Made by a program: the position numbers and the translations under genes
Shown here: positions 44,701 to 52,754 of the stretch, one piece after another
Layout of the letters: the number at the start of each line of letters is the position of its first letter
Numbering within the stretch: position 1 is the first letter of the stretch
From: Pirellulaceae bacterium
GTDB lineage: Bacteria > Planctomycetota > Planctomycetia > Pirellulales > Pirellulaceae
Length of the DNA: 64,000 nt
Assembly (NCBI GenBank): GCA_024102795.1
Contig: JAGFJK010000239.1
Coordinates: 1 to 64,000, forward strand
Reading direction: 5' to 3'
The notes under the pieces: model-generated
The model's database searches: none
Told to the model about the DNA's origin: nothing
Seen by the model: only the letters and a program-made list of their open reading frames with translations

Positions 44701-45758
44701 CTGAAGCGGGCGACGAAATCGGCAGCTTCCGCCGCAATATCGCCATCTACTCCCAGGGTTCAAGCGAAAGCGACATCATCGGCCGCTTCGGATTGCAGGA
44801 CTTCGGGCACCAGGGAGACGGCTTCTGGCTGCAGGGGCCGGGCGTGGTGGTCGAGGAGAATATCGCCTCCGGCCAGGCGGGGAACGGCATCGTGTTCTTC
44901 ACCTTCGGCTTTATCGACGCGGCCAAGGGAACCACGATGTTTCCCAGCGCGAACCTGCCCGATCCGTCGATCGCCGGGGGAGCCGCCGCGGTCGGCGTGG
45001 GCGACGTGCCCTTGTTCTCGTTCCGGAACAACACGGTCTACGATTCGTCTCAAGGCGTGCAGACCCGCTACCACCTGCTGGACAAGACCCACGACCAGCA
45101 GACCCTGATTCAAGATCTGCTGCTGTGGAACAACCGCGTGGGGATGAACGTGCCCTACACGAACGACACCGAACTGCGGGACGTGCGGATCATTCACGGC
45201 TTCGACCGCCTGGGAGATACCGGCCTGGACCGCAACCACGATACCGAGGGCATCCTGTACAACAACGTCTGGATCGAGGGCTACTACTTCGGTATGCGGG
45301 TACCGAATCAGAACGACAGCGTGATCCAGGGCGGTTACTTCAAGAATGTGAAGAATATCGTGGTGGCCTCGGTGTCCAAGGCGCCGCGCAGCGTGCTGAT
45401 TACGGGCGACATCACGTTTGACGTGATCCCGCCCTCCGTGTTGAACGGCCACATCCAGGTCCGCGTCATGACCGACGCTACGTACGCCCTGACCGACTAT
45501 CCGGGAGTCGAGGCGTTCCTGGCGGACACGGTGACGCTGAACTTCGGCGAATTCCGCCAGGCGCGACTGTACTTCGCCGAGCAGCGGGCCAGCCACGTGG
45601 TGTTCCCGTCGAGCGGTCCGCACATTCCGCCGCAATACGTGGGCCGGACGAACCAGCAGTTGTGGGATAGCCATGGCCTGGCCTTGGGCGGAGCGATCGC
45701 ACCGGACGACGCACTGCTGGTCAGTGGCGTGGTGGGACTGGTCGACATGACGCCGTAG
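41760..45758 (+). CDS. Giant exoprotein: RTX calcium-binding repeats, G8 domain, right-handed beta-helix
   Basis: 1332 residues from ATG 41760 (an in-frame start at 41664 would add 32). Residues about 28-44 carry the planctomycete N-terminal motif (RFLSPLMEPLESRRLLA). About 107-513 hold some 40 RTX nonapeptides (GGxGxDxLxG type, such as GGDGDDRLYGG and GEAGNDTLEGG), expected to bind Ca2+ as a beta-roll. About 653-742 is a G8 domain (SGNWSDSATWAGGAVPPSGA, GRLEMGT). About 857-1220 is a right-handed beta-helix (VVRDSLGWGFVNHSSNIDMT, IASGQAGNGIVFFTFGF). The G8/beta-helix pair resembles CEMIP/TMEM2-like proteins, some of which depolymerise hyaluronan. RTX at the N-terminal side is unusual. Likely a secreted polysaccharide-binding or -cleaving protein. 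No type I secretion gene is adjacent. Confidence 0.85.
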   Translation: MFWNALRVALFLDNNSFPAARDRRGSRRLRFLSPLMEPLESRRLLASELGLITLNPSSGQVTIYGTPDHDSAFVRYEGAAEVAVTIETSLGTETELYSRVQVRGIVFFGGDGDDRFTNDTFIASEAHGGYGADQLLGGDGDDRLYGGPGNDLIEGRAGADLLGGGDGDDTLRGGDGPDQLFGEWGHDLLHGDAGDDRLFGYDGNDQLWGGSGNDFLFGDNDQDTIDGGAGDDYVFGGAGDDILQGGDDSDRIFAGVGDDVADGGPGTDYLFGDAGDDLLRGGLGDDQLFGEAGNDTLEGGDGDDRLFAGADDDLLYGGNGHDYLFGEEGHDTLHGEAGHDQLFGQGGDDHILGGTGEDRIFGGFGNDRAEGGPDTDFVFGEAGDDWLDGGDGHDFVYGGVGQDTLLGGVGSDNLYGGDGADFLDAGAGDDALLGGPGDDVMHGGDGHDVLYGEQGNDILRGGAGNDSLIGHEGDDVLIGGDGDDGLLGSEGRDLLIGGRDRDDLLGLAGEDILNGGSTSFDDDDDALRAIMAIWSGGQDFTARVQMLEDPTQPLALRSAVTVHDDGVVDRLAGYEDRDWFFETGWLAGQRYGANDPPPATVYTTLLTLDNLADIGHHDYRQTLIPHAHDPAARREHSAMLSVFDYRDMTHEARQSGNWSDSATWAGGAVPPSGAYVLIPAGVELTVDGQLPSVLHTLRVDGVLRFSTSVDSRLRVNSMLVAPGGRLEMGTAEQPIPGHITARIAIADTGPIDRVRDPFAFGRGLVVHGAAQFHGEQRTSHLPLAVAPSAGTKELQLEQLPTNWRVGDQIVVSGTRHDRLDHEVREILAINGNRLTVAPLEFDHLVPKPELRVHVAHLTRNVVVESESRAADRRGHVMFMHTPLVEVHNTAFEGLGRSDKLRPINDSVVDSLGNLQPGSGTNQRGRYAVHFHRIGTDQGAAPIAVQGNVVRDSLGWGFVNHSSNIDMTDNVAFDVDGSAFVTEAGDEIGSFRRNIAIYSQGSSESDIIGRFGLQDFGHQGDGFWLQGPGVVVEENIASGQAGNGIVFFTFGFIDAAKGTTMFPSANLPDPSIAGGAAAVGVGDVPLFSFRNNTVYDSSQGVQTRYHLLDKTHDQQTLIQDLLLWNNRVGMNVPYTNDTELRDVRIIHGFDRLGDTGLDRNHDTEGILYNNVWIEGYYFGMRVPNQNDSVIQGGYFKNVKNIVVASVSKAPRSVLITGDITFDVIPPSVLNGHIQVRVMTDATYALTDYPGVEAFLADTVTLNFGEFRQARLYFAEQRASHVVFPSSGPHIPPQYVGRTNQQLWDSHGLALGGAIAPDDALLVSGVVGLVDMTP

Positions 45759-45774
45759 GCGGGCAGCGAACATT

Positions 45775-45847
45775 GTCGCCTTTCGCTTCTTACAGGCGCG
45801 CGCTACTTTCGCGGAGCGAAAGGCGACTATTTCCGGCGAAAGTAGCG
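45775..45847. repeat. Nested inverted repeats built from the 30-bp repeat family
   Basis: GTCGCCTTTCGCT at 45775-45787 pairs perfectly with AGCGAAAGGCGAC at 45815-45827. CGCTACTTTCGC at 45801-45812 pairs with GCGAAAGTAGCG at 45836-45847. Positions 45801-45829 are the exact reverse complement of the repeats at 13651 and 13681. It lies between two convergent genes, ending four bases before the treY stop, and could act as a bidirectional transcription block. Confidence 0.9.
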
Positions 45848-45850
45848 CGG

Positions 45851-48733
45851 CTACTGGCTGAGCAGCAGGGCGACGGGCAGCACATCCAGGGCGGCGGCGA
45901 CGGGCAGCCGCCCTGGACCTGGTTTGTTCACAGGTTCGCGCGTCAGCACATTCAGCCAGTTATGGCCTTGCAGGGCAGCGGGCAGTTGCACGGCCGTCTC
46001 CCGCCAGACATCCGGCCCCAGAGGGAAGCTGGTCGGCGCCGCGGCCAGCGAGCGGGTAAAGCGCGGCACGACAACCGCCACGGTTTGCGAGCCGGCGGTC
46101 CGCGCGAAGCAGAACACGTGGCCCGCGGCGTGGCCGGTGGCCACCAGCGGCTGGTAGTCCCCGCGTACGAACAGATCCGGGCATTCGCGCCGCAGCAGCA
46201 GCGCGCTGCGCAGCACATGCAGCTTCAGCCGCCCGTCGAACCGATTCTCCAGCAGTTGGCGCAGGTACGCGCGGCGCTGCAGCGGCTCGGGGTCTTCGAC
46301 CGCCCGGGCCACGTCGTCCAGCAGTTGTCGCCGGACGTCGAAATCGACGGGGCTGCGGTTGTCCGGGTCCACCAGCGCCAGGTTCCACAGTTCGTCGCCC
46401 TGATAGATATCGGGTACTCCGGGCGCCGTCAGTTGGATCAGGCAGCGGGACAAGCTGTTCCAGCAACCGGCGTCCGCGATCCGGCCGACCAGTTGCTGGA
46501 CGTCGTTCAGAAAGGCCGCCGCGTCCGGGTCGGCGGTCACGAACACGCTGCGGACGAACGCGATCAGCGCCTCCTCGTAGGCCGAATTCACCTTGACCCA
46601 ACTGGTCCGGGTCTTGGCTTCACGGGCCGCCTTGAGCATGTATTGTTCCAGCCGCGAGCGGAGTTGTTGCAGAGTTGCCGCGTCGGGCAACGGCTGGTCG
46701 TCCCGTTCGGGAGCCGGCCAGATTCCGACCAGGTTCTGGTAAAACAGGCACTCGGCCGCGGGTTCGGGTGCCGCCTTGCCGCCCACCTGCGTGCGGTGCG
46801 GGCGGTTCAGCCGTTGCCAGCGCTTGACGTATCCGACCCACAGCTTGGGAATCTCGGACAGCACGTCCAATCGAGCTCGCACGTCGGCGTTCCGTTTGGT
46901 GTCGTGAGTCGTCACGCACAGCATCCCGCCGGGAGCGTGCCGCGAACGATGCAGGTTCTCGCGGTGCAGATCCTCGGCGGCGGTCTCCAGCGGCGCGACC
47001 GGTTCGCCCCCGACCTCGTTGCGCGAGGCGAGCGGCACGAAGGCGTACAGCGCGGTATCCTCGATCCCCTTGGCCGTGGCCGGGCCCGTCAGTTGCTGCA
47101 GGCGCTGCACGAAGTTCAGGCATTGCGGGCGGTAGAGCCCGTGCAGCACGTCGTCTTCGTCCAGCAACAGCACGCGTTCCAGAAAGGCCAGGGCGTCCTC
47201 ACTGGCGCGCAAGGCCTGGCGAGCCTTGCGGAACGCCTCCAGCAGATACGCCCGATCGGCGGCCGACATCGTCCCCTCGGCATCGATGTAGGTGCGGTAC
47301 ACCGGTAGCCCCACGGCGAACTCCACGATCGCGTCCACCAGTTGCTGTTCCGTCAGTCGGCTGGTCGGCTCGGCCTGTTGAGCCAGCCGGGTCAACAGAT
47401 CGGCCAGGCGTCCGACAAACGCCGACAGCTCTTCGCGCAGCACTCGCCGCTTGCCCCAGGCCGCCACGTTCTTGAACCGCACCGGGCGGCCAATCACCTG
47501 CAGGTAGAAATCCTCCAGCTCCTCGTAGCCGTCCGGGTGGATGAACAACGCCTCCACTTCGTTCAGAAACTCGTACCCCGTCGTGCCCCGCACGGGCCAG
47601 TCGCGCGGCAGATGCTCGCCGGGGGCCAGGATTTTTTCCACGAAGATCGCCACGGGCCGTTCGCCATTCGTCCCCAACTCGGCCAATCGCCGCAGGTAAC
47701 CGGCCGGGTCCCGCAAGCCGTCCAGATGATCGACGCGCAGGCCGTTCAACAAACCCTCGCGGATCCAGCGGCCGACCAGGGCGTGGGTCTCCTGGAAGAC
47801 TTCCGGGTCTTCCTGGCGAAGAGCGATCAGGTCGTTGATGTCGAAGAACCGCCGGTAGTTGATGGCCCGCGCCGCCTGCCGCCAGTAGACCAGCCGGTAC
47901 GACTGGGCATCCAGCAGCTTCTTGAGCCGCCGCTGGCCCGTTTCGCCCGCCCCGAACTGCTCGGCGGTCCGCACCGCCCAGTCGTGTACCTGCGGCAGCA
48001 TTTCGATCCGCTGGGCCAGTTGTCCGAGCCACGTTTCGACTTCGTCCAGCGGCAGGTTGAACCGCCTCCGCACGCGACGCGCCCGCCGTGGCAGCGTGGC
48101 CAGCAGGTCGAGAACCCGGCGGATGTCGGCCACCGTGGGATGGTCCGGCGCCAACACCTCGGACAATGCGTCCAGACCGAACCGGCAGACCATCGGCACC
48201 GTGGCCGGGTCCAGGGGAAAGACATGTTCGAAGTAACGCACTTCGAACCGGCCCGACTCCCAGACGATCCGTAGCTGGCCGTCCTCCAGCACCTTGGGCA
48301 ACGGCTGGCCCAGCACGGGGACCAGCACGCGGCCCCACGACTCCGGATCGGGCAACCGCCAGTCGATGTCGAACCAGCGGGCGTGCGGCGAACTCGGTCC
48401 GTACGTCAGCACCTGCGACCAGTAAACGTTCTCGTGGCAGGCCGCCATGTGATTGGGCACAATGTCCAGAATCAGTCCCATGCCGTGTGCTTGCAGCGCC
48501 GAGACCAGCAGCCGCAGTTGCGCCTCGTCGCCCAACTGCGGGTTCAAGGTACTGGGATCGATCACGTCGTAGCCGTGCGTGCTGCCGGGGCGTGGGCGAA
48601 GAATCGGCGAGCAGTAGACGTGGGTCGCGCCCAAGCGGCTCAAGTAGGGCACCAGATCGCGAGCCTGTTCGAAACCGAACTCCGGGTTCAGTTGCAGCCG
48701 GTAGGTCGAGATTGGCGAGGCGGCGTCATCCAT
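45851..48733 (-). CDS. treY: Malto-oligosyltrehalose synthase
   Basis: 960 residues, GH13 family. It turns the reducing-end glucose of maltodextrin into an alpha,alpha-1,1-linked trehalose unit by intramolecular transglucosylation. Seen: STYRLQLNPEFGFEQARDLV, YLSRLGATHVYCSPILRPRP, GLILDIVPNHMA, GLRVDHLDGLRDPAGYLRRL, FVEKILAPGEHLPRDWPVRG, TTHDTKRNADVRARLDVLSE and GVPDIYQGDELWN. ATG 48733, with GGAG 7 bases upstream, is chosen; it overlaps the treZ stop by 8 bases. It is the last gene of the operon and ends next to a nested inverted repeat. With TreZ it releases trehalose from glycogen. Confidence 0.95.
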   Translation of the reverse strand: MDDAASPISTYRLQLNPEFGFEQARDLVPYLSRLGATHVYCSPILRPRPGSTHGYDVIDPSTLNPQLGDEAQLRLLVSALQAHGMGLILDIVPNHMAACHENVYWSQVLTYGPSSPHARWFDIDWRLPDPESWGRVLVPVLGQPLPKVLEDGQLRIVWESGRFEVRYFEHVFPLDPATVPMVCRFGLDALSEVLAPDHPTVADIRRVLDLLATLPRRARRVRRRFNLPLDEVETWLGQLAQRIEMLPQVHDWAVRTAEQFGAGETGQRRLKKLLDAQSYRLVYWRQAARAINYRRFFDINDLIALRQEDPEVFQETHALVGRWIREGLLNGLRVDHLDGLRDPAGYLRRLAELGTNGERPVAIFVEKILAPGEHLPRDWPVRGTTGYEFLNEVEALFIHPDGYEELEDFYLQVIGRPVRFKNVAAWGKRRVLREELSAFVGRLADLLTRLAQQAEPTSRLTEQQLVDAIVEFAVGLPVYRTYIDAEGTMSAADRAYLLEAFRKARQALRASEDALAFLERVLLLDEDDVLHGLYRPQCLNFVQRLQQLTGPATAKGIEDTALYAFVPLASRNEVGGEPVAPLETAAEDLHRENLHRSRHAPGGMLCVTTHDTKRNADVRARLDVLSEIPKLWVGYVKRWQRLNRPHRTQVGGKAAPEPAAECLFYQNLVGIWPAPERDDQPLPDAATLQQLRSRLEQYMLKAAREAKTRTSWVKVNSAYEEALIAFVRSVFVTADPDAAAFLNDVQQLVGRIADAGCWNSLSRCLIQLTAPGVPDIYQGDELWNLALVDPDNRSPVDFDVRRQLLDDVARAVEDPEPLQRRAYLRQLLENRFDGRLKLHVLRSALLLRRECPDLFVRGDYQPLVATGHAAGHVFCFARTAGSQTVAVVVPRFTRSLAAAPTSFPLGPDVWRETAVQLPAALQGHNWLNVLTREPVNKPGPGRLPVAAALDVLPVALLLSQ

Positions 48734-50642
48734 CGTGAACTCCATGCGCGATCCGGCGAGCGTGTTCCGCGGCATCTTCGCCGGTGTGCGACTGGACATA
48801 CACGGCGGCGCTCTGAGGCGCCAGGCGGCAGGCCACCCGACCGATCGACCGGATCACTTCCGGCAGCTCGCTGCCGCCGCCCAGCCAGCGCGGATCGGCC
48901 GAATCGAGCTTTCTGGTCCAAGGCCCGGCAGGCAACGGCAGTACCGTCTCGACCGGCTCCGAGTCGAAGTTGAGTACGACGTAGACGTCCGACTCAAGCG
49001 ACGAGCGCAACAGGCCCAGCGCGCGGCCGGGGTCCAGCTCGTCCACTCGCAGCCGTCCCCGCTCGCACGTCGCCAGTGCCGATTCGCCGCGCCGCAGCCG
49101 GATCAGCTCGCGATAGAATGCCCGGAGCGTGCCATGCCGTCCCTCGCGCCGCAGGGCGTGGTTCAGCTTGCTGCGCTGGAACGTTTCCTCCGCCTGCGGG
49201 TCCGGCGGCTCCTGTTGCCAGCGGAAACGCGCGAACTCCTCGCGCCGCCCGCGGCGCACGGCGGCCACCAGTTCGGGATCCAGATGGCTGATGAAGTATT
49301 GGAACGGCGCCGGCTCGGCGTACTCCTCGCCCATGAACAGCAGCGGCTGGTAGGGCGAGAGGATGACGGCGGCCGCGGCCAGCTTGAGCTGCTCGAAGTT
49401 GACCAGTTCGGGCAGCCGTTCTCCCAGCATGCGGTTGCCGACCTGGTCGTGGTTCTGAGCGCAGACGACGAAGCGGGCGGGCGCCACGTGGCGCGCGGGC
49501 GCTCCGTGGCGGCGGCCGCGGTAGGCGGAGTAGCGGCCGTCCTGCACGAAGCCGTCACGGTATGCCTTGGCCAGATCGGTCACTCCCTGAAAGTCCTCGT
49601 AGTAGCCGGACTGCTGGCCGACCAGCGCCGTGCGGAGACTGTGGTGCAGGTCGTCGACCCACTGGGCATCGATTCCCCAGCCGCCCGCTTCCCGCGGCTC
49701 GACCAGCCACGGGGCGTTCAAACTGCTCTCGGCGATCGTATGCACCCGGCGGCCCAGCCGCTCCCCTTCCAGCCGCACCGCCTCGGCCAGTTCGGCCAGG
49801 AACGGGAAAGCCGAGTAATCGAAAATCGCGTGCACCGCGTCCAGCCGCAGCGCGTCGATATGGAACTGCTCGATCCAATACAAGGCGTTCTCGATGAAGA
49901 ACCGCCGCACTTCATCGCTGCCGCGGCCGTCGTAGTTCAGGGCCTGGCCCCAGGGAGTGCGATAGCGTTCGGTGAAGTACGGCCCGAACTCTCCCAGGTA
50001 GTTGCCTTCCGGACCGAGGTGGTTGTAGACCACGTCCAGCACCACGGCCAGGCCTCGCGCGTGGCAGGCATCCACCAGGCGTTTCAGTCCTGGCGGGCCG
50101 CCATAGCTGTTCTGGGTGGCGAACGGATGCACTCCGTCGTAGCCCCAGTTGCGGTCGCCGGGAAACTGGGCGACCGGCATGATTTCGATGGCCGTGATGC
50201 CCAGCTCGACCAGCTCGTCCAGCCACTGGATCGCCGCCTCGAACGTTCCCTGGGGAGTAAACGTGCCGATGTGCAGTTCGTAGGTGATGTACTCGTGCAG
50301 TGCGAGTCCCGACCAGTGCTGATCGGTCCAGGGAAAGGCCGGGTCAAGCACGGCCGAGGCCTGGTGCACGCCGGCCGGTTGCCAGTGCGAGGCGGGGTCG
50401 GGCCGATCGGTTTTCCCGTCGAGCCGGTAGAAGTACCGGGTTCCGGGCGGCACGTCGTCCACCTGCTGCTCGTAGTAGCCGCGATGGTCTTGCCGTATCT
50501 GCACCACGCGCGGCGCGGGGTCCAGCAGGTGCACGGCGAGGCTTTGGGCTCGCGGCGCCCAGACGCGAAACTGACAGCGATTCTCGCCCAGGTAGCGGGC
50601 GCCCAGCGTCGGGGGATAGGTCGGATGTGCCGCCTTCGACAT
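48726..50642 (-). CDS. treZ: Malto-oligosyltrehalose trehalohydrolase
   Basis: 638 residues, GH13. It hydrolyses the alpha-1,4 bond next to the terminal trehalose made by TreY. Seen: an N-terminal CBM48-like domain (RYLGENRCQFRVWAPRAQSL), ALHEYITYELHIGTFTPQGT, IEIMPVAQFPGDRNWGYDGV, VVLDVVYNHLGPEGNYL, FHIDALRLDAVHAIFDYSAF (nucleophile Asp), VHTIAESSLNAPWL and VVCAQNHDQVGNRMLGERLP. The start is the first ATG, 98 bases after the glgB stop. The end overlaps the treY start, so the two enzymes of the same two-step pathway are translationally coupled. Confidence 0.95.
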   Translation of the reverse strand: MSKAAHPTYPPTLGARYLGENRCQFRVWAPRAQSLAVHLLDPAPRVVQIRQDHRGYYEQQVDDVPPGTRYFYRLDGKTDRPDPASHWQPAGVHQASAVLDPAFPWTDQHWSGLALHEYITYELHIGTFTPQGTFEAAIQWLDELVELGITAIEIMPVAQFPGDRNWGYDGVHPFATQNSYGGPPGLKRLVDACHARGLAVVLDVVYNHLGPEGNYLGEFGPYFTERYRTPWGQALNYDGRGSDEVRRFFIENALYWIEQFHIDALRLDAVHAIFDYSAFPFLAELAEAVRLEGERLGRRVHTIAESSLNAPWLVEPREAGGWGIDAQWVDDLHHSLRTALVGQQSGYYEDFQGVTDLAKAYRDGFVQDGRYSAYRGRRHGAPARHVAPARFVVCAQNHDQVGNRMLGERLPELVNFEQLKLAAAAVILSPYQPLLFMGEEYAEPAPFQYFISHLDPELVAAVRRGRREEFARFRWQQEPPDPQAEETFQRSKLNHALRREGRHGTLRAFYRELIRLRRGESALATCERGRLRVDELDPGRALGLLRSSLESDVYVVLNFDSEPVETVLPLPAGPWTRKLDSADPRWLGGGSELPEVIRSIGRVACRLAPQSAAVYVQSHTGEDAAEHARRIAHGVHDG

Positions 50643-50740
50643 CGGTTGCTCCTCGGTCGGGTTTCAAGCGCGCCGCGACTCGGCACGCCACGCGGCGGCG
50701 AGCCGCGTCGTCGCGTCGCGCGGCGGGCTGCCACCGCGGT

Positions 50741-52678
50741 TCAGCCGATTTCTGATTTCAGGAACAGCACGCCCAGCGGCGGCAGGGTGAGGTTCAGCGA
50801 GTAGGGGCGGCCGTGGACGCCCACGGGAGACGCTTCGACGCCGCCCAGATTGCCGTGCCCGCTGCCGCCATGCTCCTGGGCGTCGCTGTTGAGAATCTCG
50901 CGCCAACGCCCGCCGCGCGGCACGCCGACTCGGTAGTTGGCCCGCGGCACCGGCGTGAAATTGCAGCAGACGGCGATCATGTCGCGCCGCGAGCGGTCCT
51001 TGCGGAGGAACGTGAGCACGCTTTCGTCCGAGTCGTTGGCGTCAATCCATTCAAACCCGTCCGACTCGCAGTCCAGCTCGTGCAGCGCCCGCTCGCCGGC
51101 GTAGTACCGGTTCAGCGTGCCGACCCAGCGAAGCACGGCCGAATGGGCCGGATGCTCCAATTGCTGCCAGGACAGGCTGCCGTCGTGGTTCCACTCCTCC
51201 CCCTGACCGAACTCGCCGCCCATGAACAGCAGCTTCTTGCCCGGCATCCCGTACATGTAACCCAGCAGCAGCCTCAGGTTGGCGAACTTCTGCCAGGTGT
51301 CGCCCGGCATCCGGCCCAGCAGCGAGCCCTTGCCGTGGACCACTTCGTCGTGCGACAGGGGCAGCGTGAAGTTCTCGTTGAAGGCATAGATCATGCGGAA
51401 CGTCAGGTCGTTGTGGTGGTACTTGCGGAACACGGGATCGTGGCCCATGTAGCGCAGCGTGTCGTGCATCCAGCCCATGTCCCACTTCATGCCGAAGCCC
51501 AGGCCGCCGACATACGTGGGCCGTGAAACCATCGGCCAGGCAGTCGATTCCTCGGCGAACGTCTGCACGTCGCTGTGCCGCCGGTAGACCTCCTCGTTGA
51601 ACGAACGCAGAAACGAGATGGCGTGCAGGTTCTCCCGCCCGCCGTGCTCGTTGGGGATCCATTCGCCCTCGTCCCGCGAATAGTCCAGGTACAGCATCGA
51701 GGCCACGGCATCGACGCGCAGTCCGTCGGCGTGGTACTGATCCAGCCAGTACAGCGCGCTGCTCATCAGGAAGCTGCGGACCTCGTTCCGCCCATAATTG
51801 AAAATGAAGCTGTTCCAATCGGGATGGAAACCCTGCCGCGGATCCTCGTGCTCGAACAGGTGCGTGCCGTCGAAGAAGCCCAGGCCGTGTTCGTCGTTGG
51901 GAAAGTGCGACGGTACCCAGTCCAGGATCACGCCGATGCCCTGGCGGTGCAGGTAGTCGACCAGGTACTTGAAATCCTGCGGGGTGCCCAGGCGGCTGGT
52001 CGGAGCGAAGTAGCCGGTCACCTGATAGCCCCAGGAACCGAAGAACGGATGCTCCATCACCGGCAGGAACTCGACGTGCGTGAAGCCGTGCCGCTGCACG
52101 TGGTCACTCAGCTCCAGGGCCAGCTCGCGGTAGTGTAGCGAACGGTTGCCTTCGCTGGCCACCCGCCGCCACGACCCCAGGTGGACTTCGTAGATCGACA
52201 TCGGGGCCGAGAGGCCGTTGCGCTTCCAGCGCTGAGCCATCCATTGGCCGTCGCCCCAATCGTAATCCAGGTCCCAGACGACTGAGGCCGTCTTGGGAGC
52301 GACCTCGTGATGCACGGCGAACGGGTCGGCCTTTTGCACCTGATAGCCAGCCTGGTGCGAATGAATCGCGTACTTGTAAATCGTCCCCTTGCCAACGCCG
52401 GGCAGGAAGCCTTCCCAGATGCCGGAAGTGCCGCGAGCCCACAGGGGGTGCAGGCCAGGCGTCCAGTCGTTGAAGTCGCCCACCACGCTCACCTCGCGGG
52501 CGTTGGGGGCCCAGACGGCGAAGTAGCAGCCGGGGCCGTGCCGGGGATCGTTCACCAGGTGCGACCCCAGCCGGGTGTGCAGGTAGAAATGCCGGCCCTC
52601 GTTGAACAGGTACAGGTCCTCGTCGCTGAGCAGGCTCACGTCGTGGCGAACCTCGGGCGGTGTCTTGGCGCTTGTCAT
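50741..52678 (-). CDS. glgB: 1,4-alpha-glucan branching enzyme
   Basis: 645 residues, GH13. It forms alpha-1,6 branches in alpha-glucan. Seen: CBM48 region at about 25-125 ([31 protein letters not shown]), [80 protein letters not shown] (nucleophile), [11 protein letters not shown] (acid/base) and [20 protein letters not shown]. It shares an operon with glgE and treS/mak, consistent with branching of the linear maltosyl chains made by GlgE. The stop is followed by 98 bases before treZ. No glgA or glgX appears in the window. Confidence 0.96.
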   Translation of the reverse strand: MTSAKTPPEVRHDVSLLSDEDLYLFNEGRHFYLHTRLGSHLVNDPRHGPGCYFAVWAPNAREVSVVGDFNDWTPGLHPLWARGTSGIWEGFLPGVGKGTIYKYAIHSHQAGYQVQKADPFAVHHEVAPKTASVVWDLDYDWGDGQWMAQRWKRNGLSAPMSIYEVHLGSWRRVASEGNRSLHYRELALELSDHVQRHGFTHVEFLPVMEHPFFGSWGYQVTGYFAPTSRLGTPQDFKYLVDYLHRQGIGVILDWVPSHFPNDEHGLGFFDGTHLFEHEDPRQGFHPDWNSFIFNYGRNEVRSFLMSSALYWLDQYHADGLRVDAVASMLYLDYSRDEGEWIPNEHGGRENLHAISFLRSFNEEVYRRHSDVQTFAEESTAWPMVSRPTYVGGLGFGMKWDMGWMHDTLRYMGHDPVFRKYHHNDLTFRMIYAFNENFTLPLSHDEVVHGKGSLLGRMPGDTWQKFANLRLLLGYMYGMPGKKLLFMGGEFGQGEEWNHDGSLSWQQLEHPAHSAVLRWVGTLNRYYAGERALHELDCESDGFEWIDANDSDESVLTFLRKDRSRRDMIAVCCNFTPVPRANYRVGVPRGGRWREILNSDAQEHGGSGHGNLGGVEASPVGVHGRPYSLNLTLPPLGVLFLKSEIG

Positions 52679-52754
52679 GATGTTCTGATGTTCCTCGTCC
52701 CGTGCCGCCGCGTGGCAAGCGCGGCGCGGAAATCGTTGGGGGGTGATGCCGGCC

